Notes: generated from the letters alone by a model not told the origin. Shown: positions 1 to 5,874, counted from the first letter of the stretch. The stretch: DNA of 7,070 nt from Brevundimonas sp. UBA4609 (GCA_002386585.1 DGIZ01000098.1:1-7070); one strand, 5' to 3'. Numbers and translations are program-made.

Positions 1-342
1 CGGGCGCTGGCGGCGCGCGCCGCCTCGATCAAGGCGGGGATGCAGCGCCTTCGCCTGCCGGTCCTGCCCAGCCCCAGTCACATCCTGCCGGTGATGATCG
101 GCGACGCGGCCACGGCGCGGGCGGTGACGGACGCCCTGATGGATGAGCACGGCGTCTATATCCAGCCGGTCAACTTCCCCACCGTGCCGCGCGGGACCGA
201 GCGGCTGCGCGTGACGCCGACGCCGCTGCACAGCGATGACGATGAGGATCACCTGTTGCAGGCCCTGGCCGCCGTCTGGGCCGACAACGCCGACTGGCGC
301 CGATTCTCGGCTGCGGCCCTGCGGACGGTGGAACCGGCCTGA
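1..342 (+). CDS. hemA: 5-aminolevulinate synthase, C-terminal part (5' end outside window)
   Basis: This is the last 113 codons of the PLP enzyme that condenses glycine with succinyl-CoA to 5-aminolevulinate, the first step of heme synthesis by the C4 (Shemin) route, in the cytoplasm. The frame is open from base 1. It carries the C-terminal signature of the family: LPSPSHILPVMIGD, then HGVYIQPVNFPTVPRGTERL, then RVTPTPLHSDDDEDHL, ending at TGA 340-342. The catalytic lysine and the glycine-rich region lie upstream of the window. Related alpha-oxoamine synthases (KBL, BioF) share the fold, but the QPVNFPTVPRGTERLRVTPTP block is typical of ALAS. The gene converges on the peptidase gene with a 3-base gap, and I see no hairpin terminator between them. 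Confidence 0.93.
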   Translation, partial: RALAARAASIKAGMQRLRLPVLPSPSHILPVMIGDAATARAVTDALMDEHGVYIQPVNFPTVPRGTERLRVTPTPLHSDDDEDHLLQALAAVWADNADWRRFSAAALRTVEPA

Positions 343-345
343 GCC

Positions 346-2037
346 TCAGTCGGCGCTCGAGGCTTTCCAGCGCTCCAGATACTCCAGCCGCCTCAAGACC
401 TTTGAGCCGGGGTCCAGCAGGATGTGCGCATCCTGCGGCGCCTCAAACGTCGCGCGGCCGTCGGTCATGGGCAGGGCGCGTAAGAGCCCGTCCACCTCGA
501 CCTCGACCGGCAGGGGGAAGGGGCGGCCGTCGCCGGTCTTCCACTCCAGCGTCACCTGTTCGCCCTGCCGCGTCATGACCAGATCGGGCAGGGCCGCCTG
601 ATAGAGGTAGGCGTCGAAGAACCAGCCCATGTCGCGGCCCGTCACCTCATTGACGATGGCCACATAATCCGGCGTCGTGGCGTAGCGCGGCCGGAAGTTC
701 CCCGGCTCGGGATCGGGGCGGCCATAGACAAGACGGCGAAGGCTTTCATAAAAGGCGTCGTCGCCGATGTGCAGGCGCAGGGTGTGGGCGATCAGCGCGC
801 CCTTGTAATAAAGATCCAGCGCTGGGCCGGTCTTGTCGTCATAGACGGTCGCGGCGTCCTGCGGCTGGCCAGACACGACCGGGAAGCGGTTGGCCAGCGT
901 CTGGCGCATGGTGTGCAACTCGGCCTGCATGGCCCGCTCGCCGTTCAGCCAGCGGGCGTAGAGCGGCTGCATATAGGTGCCGAACCCCTCATGCAGCCAC
1001 ATGTCGTCCCAGTCAGCGTTGGTCATTTGGTTGCCGAACCACTCGTGCGCCAGCTCATGGTGCAGCAGCCAGTCATAGCCCTTGCCGTCCAGCCGGTAGC
1101 CGTTGCCGTAGGCGTTGATGGTCTGGTGCTCCATGCCCAGGTGCGGGGTTTCGACCACGCCCATCTTCTCGTCACCGAAGGGGAAGGGGCCGATGGTGGC
1201 CTCATAGAAGTCGAGCATCTGCGGGAACTCGTCGAACAGCGCCTGCGCCTTGGTCGGGTCTGCCGAGGCCAGCCGCCAGAAGCGCAAGGGAATCACATTG
1301 CCGAACCGGCTCTGATAGTCGGCGGCCATCTCCACATAGGGGCCGACGTTCAGGCTGATGGCGTAGGTGTCTGGCTGGCGCGCGGTCCAGTTCCAGGTGG
1401 TCGTGCCGTCGCCGTTGTCAGCCTTGCCCAGAAAGCGGCCGTTGGCGGGGGCGCTGAGGCTTGAGGGGACGGTGATGTGAAGGTCGACCCGCTCCGGCTC
1501 GCCCTGCGGATGATCGATGCAGGGCCAGAACAGGTCGCAGCCCTCGCCCTGAACCGCGCTGGCGATCCACGGCTGGCCGTCGGGCGTCTTGGTCCAGACG
1601 AAGCCGCCGTCCCAGGGCGCGCGCTGGGCCTGATGCGGGCGGCCGGAATAGGCGATGCGGGCCGAGACACCTTCGCCCGCCGTCAGAGGACGGGGCAGGG
1701 GGATGGTCAGCCGTCCCTCGGGATTGGACCAGTCGGTGCTTGCTCGGCCGTCCACGGTGATGGCGGCGATGGCGAAGACGGCATCCAGCTCGACCACGAT
1801 CGCCGACGTCTGCGCCGTGGCGGTGAAGTCGAGGACGGCGACGCCCTCCAGCGACTGGCTTTCCGGCAGCAGCTTGAACGACAGGTCCGCCTTGTCGAAG
1901 CGCAGGGCCAGCTGCTCCGCTGTGCGCGGCGCGCCGCTGGACAGGGTGAAGGCGGTGGTTTCGCGCGCCGCCTCCTGCGCCATCGCGGGCGAGGTCAGCA
2001 GGGCCGTGGTCAGGCAGAGGGCGGCGAGAGGGCGCAA
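346..2037 (-). CDS. Secreted M1-family (aminopeptidase N-like) zinc metallopeptidase
   Basis: 563 residues. The N-terminus is a signal peptide (hydrophobic LAALCLTTALLTS, likely cleavage after AMA, residue 20), so the enzyme should act in the periplasm or outside the cell, removing N-terminal residues from peptides. The zinc site is complete: H327-E328-L-A-H331, with the third ligand E350 (WLHEGF) 18 residues after H331. The M1 tyrosine is probably Y411 or Y410 in LYYKGA. An N-terminal beta domain (about 40-235) holds QGEGCDLFWPCIDHP (163-177), matching the substrate-side loop of the family. The exopeptidase motif reads GMEHQ (301-305) rather than GAMEN; E303, which would bind the substrate amine, is kept. 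At 563 residues it is shorter than E. coli PepN and closer in size to leukotriene A4 hydrolase. The start is TTG at 2037: no ATG or GTG gives a signal peptide, and GGAG lies 8 bases upstream. It lies 105 bases downstream of rpmB, beyond that gene's terminator. Substrate is unknown. Confidence 0.9.
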   Translation of the reverse strand: MRPLAALCLTTALLTSPAMAQEAARETTAFTLSSGAPRTAEQLALRFDKADLSFKLLPESQSLEGVAVLDFTATAQTSAIVVELDAVFAIAAITVDGRASTDWSNPEGRLTIPLPRPLTAGEGVSARIAYSGRPHQAQRAPWDGGFVWTKTPDGQPWIASAVQGEGCDLFWPCIDHPQGEPERVDLHITVPSSLSAPANGRFLGKADNGDGTTTWNWTARQPDTYAISLNVGPYVEMAADYQSRFGNVIPLRFWRLASADPTKAQALFDEFPQMLDFYEATIGPFPFGDEKMGVVETPHLGMEHQTINAYGNGYRLDGKGYDWLLHHELAHEWFGNQMTNADWDDMWLHEGFGTYMQPLYARWLNGERAMQAELHTMRQTLANRFPVVSGQPQDAATVYDDKTGPALDLYYKGALIAHTLRLHIGDDAFYESLRRLVYGRPDPEPGNFRPRYATTPDYVAIVNEVTGRDMGWFFDAYLYQAALPDLVMTRQGEQVTLEWKTGDGRPFPLPVEVEVDGLLRALPMTDGRATFEAPQDAHILLDPGSKVLRRLEYLERWKASSAD

Positions 2038-2045
2038 GGCTGAGG

Positions 2046-2049
2046 CTCC
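2046..2049 (-). promoter_or_regulatory. Shine-Dalgarno site supporting the TTG start of the M1 peptidase
   Basis: On the minus strand GGAG (2049 to 2046) is followed by 8 bases and then TTG at 2037. Reading upstream in frame to the rpmB terminator gives no ATG, GTG or TTG. The signal peptide begins directly at this TTG. Together these choose the start. Confidence 0.6.
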
Positions 2050-2085
2050 GGCTGGATGAGCCCTGAGGGTAGCGGGAGCGCGCGC

Positions 2086-2116
2086 AAAAGAAAAAGGCCG
2101 GCGTTTCCACCGGCCT
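2086..2116 (-). terminator. Intrinsic terminator of rpmB
   Basis: The arms AGGCCGG (2116-2110 on the minus strand) and CCGGCCT (2101-2095) form a 7-bp stem around an 8-base loop. The minus-strand RNA continues as UUUUUCUUUU down to 2086. It lies 26 bases after the rpmB stop and before the peptidase start, so the peptidase is made either from read-through or from a promoter inside rpmB. Confidence 0.85.
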
Positions 2117-2142
2117 CTTCAAAGTCCGTCAGTCGACGCCGA

Positions 2143-2439
2143 TCAGGCGGCGGCTTGCTCGGCCAGCTTGGCGCGGACCTGGCGCTTGATGCGCAGGGCG
2201 GCGGTCGACAGCTGCTCGTCGCGGGCCTTGACGATGAAGGCGTCCAGGCCGCCCTTGAAGTCGAGGGTGCGCAGCGCGGCGTTCGAGATGCGCAGCGAGA
2301 AGGTTTGGCCCAGAGCGTCCGACTGAACCTTGACCGTCTTCAGCGACGGCAGGAAACGGCGCTTGGTCTTGATGTTGGAGTGGCTCACGTGATTGCCGAC
2401 CATGGGGCCGATACCGGTGAGTTCGCAGCGACGCGACAT
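2143..2439 (-). CDS. rpmB: Ribosomal protein L28 (bL28)
   Basis: 98 residues, beginning MSRRCELTGIGPMVGNHVSH. This is the canonical L28 opening (MSRxCxxTGxxPxxGNxxSH), followed by the basic NIKTKRRFLPSLKTV segment and a C-terminal helix rich in Lys and Arg. It has one cysteine (C5) and no CxxC pairs, so it is the zinc-independent form. L28 is a 50S subunit protein needed for assembly. A longer frame opens at 2484, but the true start at 2439 is set by the conserved N-terminus and by GAGG (2451 to 2448) 8 bases upstream. The gene is transcribed alone: it has a strong promoter at 2530-2558, a leader of about 85 bases, and an intrinsic terminator just after the stop. Confidence 0.97.
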   Translation of the reverse strand: MSRRCELTGIGPMVGNHVSHSNIKTKRRFLPSLKTVKVQSDALGQTFSLRISNAALRTLDFKGGLDAFIVKARDEQLSTAALRIKRQVRAKLAEQAAA

Positions 2440-2447
2440 CTTAAGAT

Positions 2448-2451
2448 CCTC
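2448..2451 (-). promoter_or_regulatory. Shine-Dalgarno site of rpmB
   Basis: GAGG on the minus strand lies 8 bases before ATG 2439. It fixes the start against the longer frame from 2484, which has no comparable site. Confidence 0.7.
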
Positions 2452-2529
2452 AAGGTCACATCCGCGATACCGGTGCGGACGCATGAAACAGGGACGCAGC
2501 GAGCGACGGGGCCCGCGCGAGAGGGGGCC

Positions 2530-2558
2530 GTATAGAGGAAGGACTCGCCGGGCGTCAA
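2530..2558 (-). promoter_or_regulatory. Housekeeping sigma-factor promoter of rpmB
   Basis: Minus strand: the -35 box is TTGACG (2558 to 2553), the spacer is 17 bases, and the -10 box is CTATAC (2535 to 2530). The boxes and spacing fit the alphaproteobacterial housekeeping consensus well. Transcription would begin near 2523 and give a GC-rich leader of about 85 bases before rpmB. Confidence 0.75.
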
Positions 2559-2569
2559 GACTGGAGTCG

Positions 2570-2614
2570 TCATCCCGAGCGACAGAGTCATTGTGAAGGC
2601 GAGGGATCGCCTTC
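2570..2614. repeat. Intergenic hairpin, possible REP-like repeat unit
   Basis: GAAGGCGA (2595-2602) and TCGCCTTC (2607-2614) form a perfect 8-bp stem around the loop GGGA. Just to the left is CATCCCGAGCG (2571-2581), whose ATCCC can pair with GGGAT (2603-2607) in the loop region. No U-run follows on either strand, so it is not an intrinsic terminator. It lies between the divergent rpmB and DUF3617 genes. The wording (CATCCCGAGCG ... GCGAGGGATCGC) resembles scattered intergenic palindromes of high-GC alphaproteobacteria. Only one copy is in this window, so repetition is not shown. Confidence 0.4.
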
Positions 2615-2639
2615 GTTCAGCAGTCGTTCAAGCCGTGAC

Positions 2640-2647
2640 TATATAGA
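2640..2647 (+). promoter_or_regulatory. Candidate -10 region for the DUF3617 gene
   Basis: TATATAGA at 2640-2647 is an isolated AT-rich -10-like element directly before the gene. No good -35 is seen 16-18 bases upstream (the region around TTCAGC at 2616-2621 is weak). A start near 2653 would leave only a few untranslated bases before ATG 2656. Confidence 0.35.
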
Positions 2648-2655
2648 GCAGACCC

Positions 2656-3153
2656 ATGATGAGTCCCATGAACGGCAAATCGATGAAGACCTTGATCCCC
2701 TTCGCCCGCCTGATGGCGGTCGCCGCCCCGGTGGTCGCCGGGGCCGTCATGCTGGCCGCGCCTGCGTCGGCGCCCCAGGCGCAGTCGGCCGCCCAGTCCG
2801 AAGTCCTGCCCGGATACTGGGAATACACCACCAGCGTCATGGGCGCGCGCGACACCGAGCAGAAGTGCGTGCGGCCCAGCGAGATCAACCGCTTCTTCGG
2901 CGGCCTGTCGACACGCAAGTGGCAGTGCACCTATCCGACGCGTCAGGTCGGCGACGGCCGCGCCCGCTTTGAAGGCAGCTGTCAGGACCGCAAGGGTCGC
3001 CGCATCAATGTGCGCCTGAACGGCACCTATGAGGAACAGGCCTTCCGCTTCAACGGCGGCGCCCAGCTGGCGCGCGGCACGCCCTACATCCCCGCCAGCA
3101 TCACGGCGCGGCGCCTGGCCGCCCAGTGCCCGGCCGGGGCGGAATATTTCTGA
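2656..3153 (+). CDS. Exported DUF3617-family protein, function unknown
   Basis: 165 residues at most. The basic N-terminus and hydrophobic stretch (about residues 11-36, ending AAPASA) form a signal peptide, so the protein should be periplasmic. The mature part starts with LPGYWEYTTSVMG (51-63) and then EQKCVRPSEINRFF (68-81). This PGxWEYTT ... C(L/V)xPxE pattern is what I know from DUF3617 proteins, common in alphaproteobacteria and without an assigned function. Four cysteines (71, 91, 109, 158) could make two disulfides. The start is uncertain: ATG codons lie at 2656, 2659, 2668 and 2683, none with a good Shine-Dalgarno site. The one at 2683 (MKTLIPFARL) gives the most typical signal peptide. 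The gene is single, with its own terminator. Confidence 0.7.
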   Translation: MMSPMNGKSMKTLIPFARLMAVAAPVVAGAVMLAAPASAPQAQSAAQSEVLPGYWEYTTSVMGARDTEQKCVRPSEINRFFGGLSTRKWQCTYPTRQVGDGRARFEGSCQDRKGRRINVRLNGTYEEQAFRFNGGAQLARGTPYIPASITARRLAAQCPAGAEYF

Positions 3154-3170
3154 TCTGCGCAAAAAGCACG

Positions 3171-3203
3171 GAGGCTGGGATGGATGTCCCGGCCTCTTCT
3201 TTT
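3171..3203 (+). terminator. Intrinsic terminator after the DUF3617 gene
   Basis: GAGGCTGGGA (3171-3180) pairs with TCCCGGCCTC (3187-3196), giving 10 bp with one T-G pair and a 6-base loop. TTCTTTT (3197-3203) follows. On the other strand a U-run comes only 5 bases after the stem, so it may weakly serve the converging benE remnant as well. Confidence 0.75.
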
Positions 3204-3206
3204 GCC

Positions 3207-4447
3207 TCAGCCGGCCGGGCGTTCCGGCGTGACGCGACCGGACAACAGGCCCTTGGCCCATGTGACGAGACCGCCGTTCAGCGCCGCATAGGCGATCAGG
3301 CCGATCACCAGTCCCCAGAAGGCCCCGCCGATCCCGAACAGCTGGATGTTGGCCGCCGCCGCCAGGAAGGTGATCAGGGCGGCCTCGCGCGATGACGGCT
3401 CGCTCAGGGCGCCCGCCAGACTGCCGCCGATGGCGCCCAACAGGGCCAGTCCCGCCAGGGTGGTGATGAAGACGGCGGGCAGGGCCATGAAGACCGCCGC
3501 CAGTGTCACTCCGAACACCCCGATCAGGATGTAGAACACCCCCGCCGCCACGCCCGCGATCCAGCGCCTGGACGGGTCTTCATGCGCCTCCCTGCCGGTG
3601 CAGATGGCGGCGGTGATGGCGGCCACGTTGAAGGCGTGCGAGCCGAAGGGCGCCATCAGCAGCGACCCCAGTCCCGTCACCGTCACCAGCGGACTGGCGC
3701 TGACCTGATAGCCGTCGTTCCGCAGCACCAGCATCCCCGGCATATACTGACCCGTCAGGGTGATCAGGAACATCGGAATGGCGAGGCTCAGCAGGGCCTT
3801 GAACGAGAAGGCCGGCATGGTGAAGACCGGCGCCGCCAGCTTCAGCTCCAGCCCTGACAGGTCGACTCATCCCTGCGTCAGCAGGAAACCCAGCCCCAGC
3901 ACCAGTATGCCCACCACCGCATAGCGGGCGGTGAACCGCTTCAGCACGACGTAGATCAGGATCAGCAGGCCCGCCAGCACGGGGTCGACGCCCACGCCGC
4001 CGAAGGCCTGAACCCCGAACGGCAGCAGGATGCCCGCCAGCAGGGCGGCGGCGATGGCGGGCGGGATCAGGCGGATCACCCGGTCGAACCCGCCCGACAG
4101 CCCAGAACCACGAAGGCCGCCGCTGAAATCAGATAGGCGCCGATCGCCTCGGCATAGGATGCAGCGGCCAGCGCCGTCACCAGAAAGGCCGCCGCGGGCG
4201 TCGACCATGCGGTGATGATCGGCGCCTTGTAGCGCCAGCTCAGCCACAGCCCCGTCGTCCCGACGCCGATGGAGATCGACCAGACCCATGACGCGGTCAG
4301 TTCAGGGCTGAGACCCGCGACCCTGGCCGCTTGGAACACCAGGATGAAGGTGCCGCCATAGTTGACGATGACCGAGATCAGACCGGCGACGACCGGATGC
4401 AGCAGATCGCTCCATCGCAGGGATGGAGAGGGGGCGGGTATGGACAT
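3207..4447 (-). pseudogene. benE: Benzoate/H+ symporter family (BenE), broken by frameshift and nonsense codon
   Basis: Joined across its lesions this reads as a 413-residue, about 12-helix inner-membrane transporter, close to the usual BenE size. Family-typical parts are PIITAWSTPAAAFLV (76-90), MFLITLTGQYMPGMLVLRNDGY, and HAFNVAAITAAICTGREAHE followed by DPSRRWIAGVAAGVFYILIG. BenE proteins import benzoate or similar aromatic acids with protons. Lesion 1 is at 4100-4102: after ...FVVLG (residue 116) the frame shifts by one lost base in GGGCTG, and the out-of-frame reading stops at 4078-4076. Lesion 2 is TGA at 3869-3867 (residue 194 of the joined protein), in frame with both flanks, in a loop between ...FLLTQG and VDLSGLELK. 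The start is ATG 4447 with AGAGG 9 bases upstream. No aromatic-degradation genes are nearby. Two separate lesions make a functional protein unlikely, though a sequencing error at the frameshift alone is possible. Confidence 0.85.
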
Positions 4448-4588
4448 GGGGCGGAGCCTCTGCGAATGACGATGCGCGCGCTCCTAGAGGATCAATGGCC
4501 GGTCCAGCCTGTCCATTCAGGCGTAGTTGAGCAGACCATTTCGTTTCTTCGGCGGCGCGCGGGCGCACCGAATTCGGCCTCAGCCATG

Positions 4589-4619
4589 AAAAAGGCCCGG
4601 CGTCGCCGCCGGGCCTTTT
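4589..4619 (-). terminator. Strong intrinsic terminator after carD
   Basis: A perfect 13-bp stem runs between 4590-4602 (AAAAGGCCCGGCG) and 4607-4619, with a 4-base loop. On the minus strand it ends in UUUUU, and on the plus strand in UUUU, so it can work both ways. It lies 24 bases beyond the carD stop and isolates carD from the benE remnant. Confidence 0.93.
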
Positions 4620-4643
4620 GTCGATTCGCCATCGCGCCTGAAA

Positions 4644-5183
4644 TCAGGCGGCTTCGGCCTCGGCGGCCGAGGGGACGGGCTTCTTGGCGCTGAGCGACTT
4701 GCCCAGCAGGGCCATGGCGGCGTCCTTGTCGATCTTGTTGGCGGCGGCGACTTCGCGAGCCATGCGGTCCAGGGCCGATTCATAGAGCTGGCGCTCGGAA
4801 TAGGACTGTTCCGGCTGGGTCTCGGCGCGGTGCAGGTCGCGGACCACTTCGGCGATGGAGATCAGGTCGCCCGAGTTGATCTTGGCTTCATACTCCTGGG
4901 CGCGGCGCGACCACATGGTGCGCTTGACGCGGGCGCGGCCCTTCAGGGTGGTCAGGGCCTTGGACACGGTGTCGTCGGCGGCCAGGGTGCGCAGGCCGGC
5001 GGTCTTGGCCTTCTTGGTCGGGACGCGCAGGGTCATTTTCTCGTGTTCGAAGGTCACGACATAGACTTCCAGCGCCATGCCGGCGACTTCCTGAGTCTCG
5101 ATCGCGGCGACCTTGCCGACGCCGTGCGCGGGATAGACCACCGCATCGCCAACCTTGAATTCCAGACCGGTCTTGCTCGTCAT
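4644..5183 (-). CDS. carD: CarD/CdnL-family RNA polymerase-binding transcription regulator
   Basis: 179 residues. The N-terminal CarD/RID Tudor-like domain (about 7-70) begins FKVGDAVVYPAHGVGKV and contains KMTLRVPTKKAKTAGLR; in the family it binds the RNA polymerase beta subunit. The helical C-terminal domain (about 72-160) carries W91 in RTMWSRRAQEYEAKINSGD; this tryptophan contacts the upstream edge of the transcription bubble and stabilises open complexes at rRNA and other housekeeping promoters. The Caulobacter relative is called CdnL. The tail from about 165 is Ala/Glu-rich and ends EAEAA; the final Ala-Ala resembles the ClpXP-type degron reported for Caulobacter CdnL. The start is ATG 5183, with AAAGGAA 5 bases upstream by its AGGA core. 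Downstream of fdxA on the same strand, after a 306-base structured interval. Confidence 0.95.
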   Translation of the reverse strand: MTSKTGLEFKVGDAVVYPAHGVGKVAAIETQEVAGMALEVYVVTFEHEKMTLRVPTKKAKTAGLRTLAADDTVSKALTTLKGRARVKRTMWSRRAQEYEAKINSGDLISIAEVVRDLHRAETQPEQSYSERQLYESALDRMAREVAAANKIDKDAAMALLGKSLSAKKPVPSAAEAEAA

Positions 5184-5220
5184 GTCATTCCTTTCCCGAA
5201 CCGAAGGGAGAGATCGTCGC

Positions 5221-5300
5221 CGCGTCTTTCGAAAGCAAAAACCGCCCTTCCGCCGGACCTGGGTCAGGCGGTTGAGCGGAAGGTCGCATTGTCAGACGCG
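5221..5300 (-). promoter_or_regulatory. Structured carD leader: attenuator-like competing hairpins
   Basis: Three complementary pairs are seen in minus-strand RNA. (a) CCUUCCGC (5283-5276) pairs with GCGGAAGG (5253-5246). (b) AACCGCC (5273-5267) pairs with GGCGGUU (5246-5240), and UUU (5239-5237) follows, as in a terminator. (c) CGCGUCU (5300-5294) pairs with AGACGCG (5227-5221) and encloses both. Pairs (a) and (b) are interleaved, share base 5246 and leave no linker, so they should exclude each other, as antiterminator and terminator do. It ends 37-53 bases before the carD start. It could instead be the 3' end of the fdxA transcript. Function is inferred. Confidence 0.5.
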
Positions 5301-5360
5301 AAAGCGGATCACCGAACCTCTGGCCGACCCCGTCCTCGCGGCGAGGTTCTGTCGTAAATG

Positions 5361-5388
5361 CGGGCGGCGCGCACTGCGGAACCGCCCG
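5361..5388 (-). other. GC-rich hairpin in the fdxA-carD interval
   Basis: CGGGCGG (5361-5367) and CCGCCCG (5382-5388) form a perfect 7-bp stem around a 14-base loop, without a U-run. It would lie in the first part of a carD leader transcribed from the promoter candidate at 5404-5431. Confidence 0.45.
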
Positions 5389-5403
5389 TTTCGAATAGGG
5401 AGG

Positions 5404-5431
5404 AACCTATCATAAAATTAGGAAATCTCAA
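5404..5431 (-). promoter_or_regulatory. Candidate carD promoter in an AT-rich island
   Basis: Bases 5409-5436 are conspicuously AT-rich for this window. On the minus strand, TTGAGAT (5431 to 5425) is followed by 13 bases and GATAGGTT (5411 to 5404). This fits the Caulobacter housekeeping form (TTGACGS, 10-14 bases, GCTANAWC) in part. It would give a leader of about 215 bases containing the hairpins described at 5361-5388 and 5221-5300. A less spaced TATGAT also lies here, so exact boxes are uncertain. Confidence 0.4.
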
Positions 5432-5463
5432 AACATCCACAGGGCGGTCGACGACGACCGGCA

Positions 5464-5481
5464 CATTGTGACTGCATTGTG
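5464..5481. repeat. Direct repeat CATTGTG x2, 11-base period
   Basis: CATTGTG occurs at 5464-5470 and 5475-5481, exactly one helical turn apart, starting 9 bases past the fdxA stop. Next to it is a small inverted repeat, CGGTCG (5445-5450) and CGACCG (5455-5460). It might be a protein-binding site upstream of the carD promoter candidate; nothing in the sequence names the binder. Confidence 0.35.
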
Positions 5482-5489
5482 GCGAATTC

Positions 5490-5831
5490 TTAGGAGCCCT
5501 TGCCCGGCTTGGGGCTGAAATACTTCTCGAACTTGCCGGTTTCGCGCTCATACTGCTCGCGATCCGCCGGGGGCACGCCCTTGACCGTGATGTTCGGCCA
5601 GACCTTGGCGTATTCGGCGTTGACCTGCAGCCACTTGCCGTCGGGTTCGTCCTCGGTGTCGGGGACGATGGCGTCGACGGGGCATTCCGGCTCGCATACG
5701 CCGCAGTCGATGCACTCGTCGGGGGCGATGACCAGGAAGTTCTCGCCCTCATAGAAGCAGTCCACCGGACAGACCTCGACGCAGTCCATGAACTTACATT
5801 TCACGCAGGCGTCGGTGACGATGTAGGTCAT
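5490..5831 (-). CDS. fdxA: 7Fe ferredoxin, [3Fe-4S][4Fe-4S] type (FdxA/ferredoxin II)
   Basis: 113 residues, beginning [20 protein letters not shown]. It follows Azotobacter FdI closely: C9, C12, C17, C21-P and C25, then C40, C43, C46 and C50-P. By analogy C9, C17 and C50 hold the 3Fe-4S cluster, and C21, C40, C43 and C46 the 4Fe-4S cluster, with C12 and C25 free. The block LNAE-like [13 protein letters not shown] and a basic tail ending KPGKGS complete it. It is a cytoplasmic low-potential electron carrier whose partner is not shown here. The frame is open upstream to 5921, but homology starts at ATG 5831. No good Shine-Dalgarno site precedes it. carD follows downstream on the same strand, an arrangement I know as conserved in alphaproteobacteria. 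Confidence 0.96.
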   Translation of the reverse strand: MTYIVTDACVKCKFMDCVEVCPVDCFYEGENFLVIAPDECIDCGVCEPECPVDAIVPDTEDEPDGKWLQVNAEYAKVWPNITVKGVPPADREQYERETGKFEKYFSPKPGKGS

Positions 5832-5874
5832 GGCGTTCGGGCGGGCCTGTGGCAGCGAGGAGGTCGAGGGCGGG

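Noticed and set aside
769..1464. 231-codon open frame on the plus strand
   Set aside because: It lies wholly antisense to the M1 peptidase. High-GC coding DNA commonly leaves the opposite strand open, and its product is low-complexity Val/Gly/His-rich with no family resemblance.
1477..2043. 188-codon plus-strand open frame
   Set aside because: Antisense to the N-terminal half of the peptidase; Arg/Gly-rich composition typical of a GC-driven shadow.
2617..3261. 214-codon minus-strand open frame opposite the DUF3617 gene
   Set aside because: The plus-strand gene has a signal peptide, a recognisable family pattern and a terminator; this frame has none and crosses that terminator.
4448..4588. 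Interval between the benE remnant and the carD terminator
   Set aside because: I looked for promoter boxes, repeats and small genes; nothing stands out beyond the AGAGG site at 4457-4461 before benE.
5180..5188. Two-codon upstream frame (ATG ACA TGA) overlapping the carD start
   Set aside because: Its ATG sits directly against the Shine-Dalgarno bases, too close for initiation; most likely chance.
5246..5283. H-type pseudoknot from the interleaved pairs in the carD leader
   Set aside because: The two pairs share base 5246 and leave no loop to cross the 8-bp stem, so they should compete and not coexist.
4830..5357. 175-codon plus-strand open frame opposite carD
   Set aside because: Antisense to an unmistakable CarD gene and runs into its leader; no recognisable protein.
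5432..5440. DnaA-box-like ACATCCACA near the carD promoter candidate
   Set aside because: Only 7 of 9 positions match TTATCCACA and it is single; no cluster suggests an origin.
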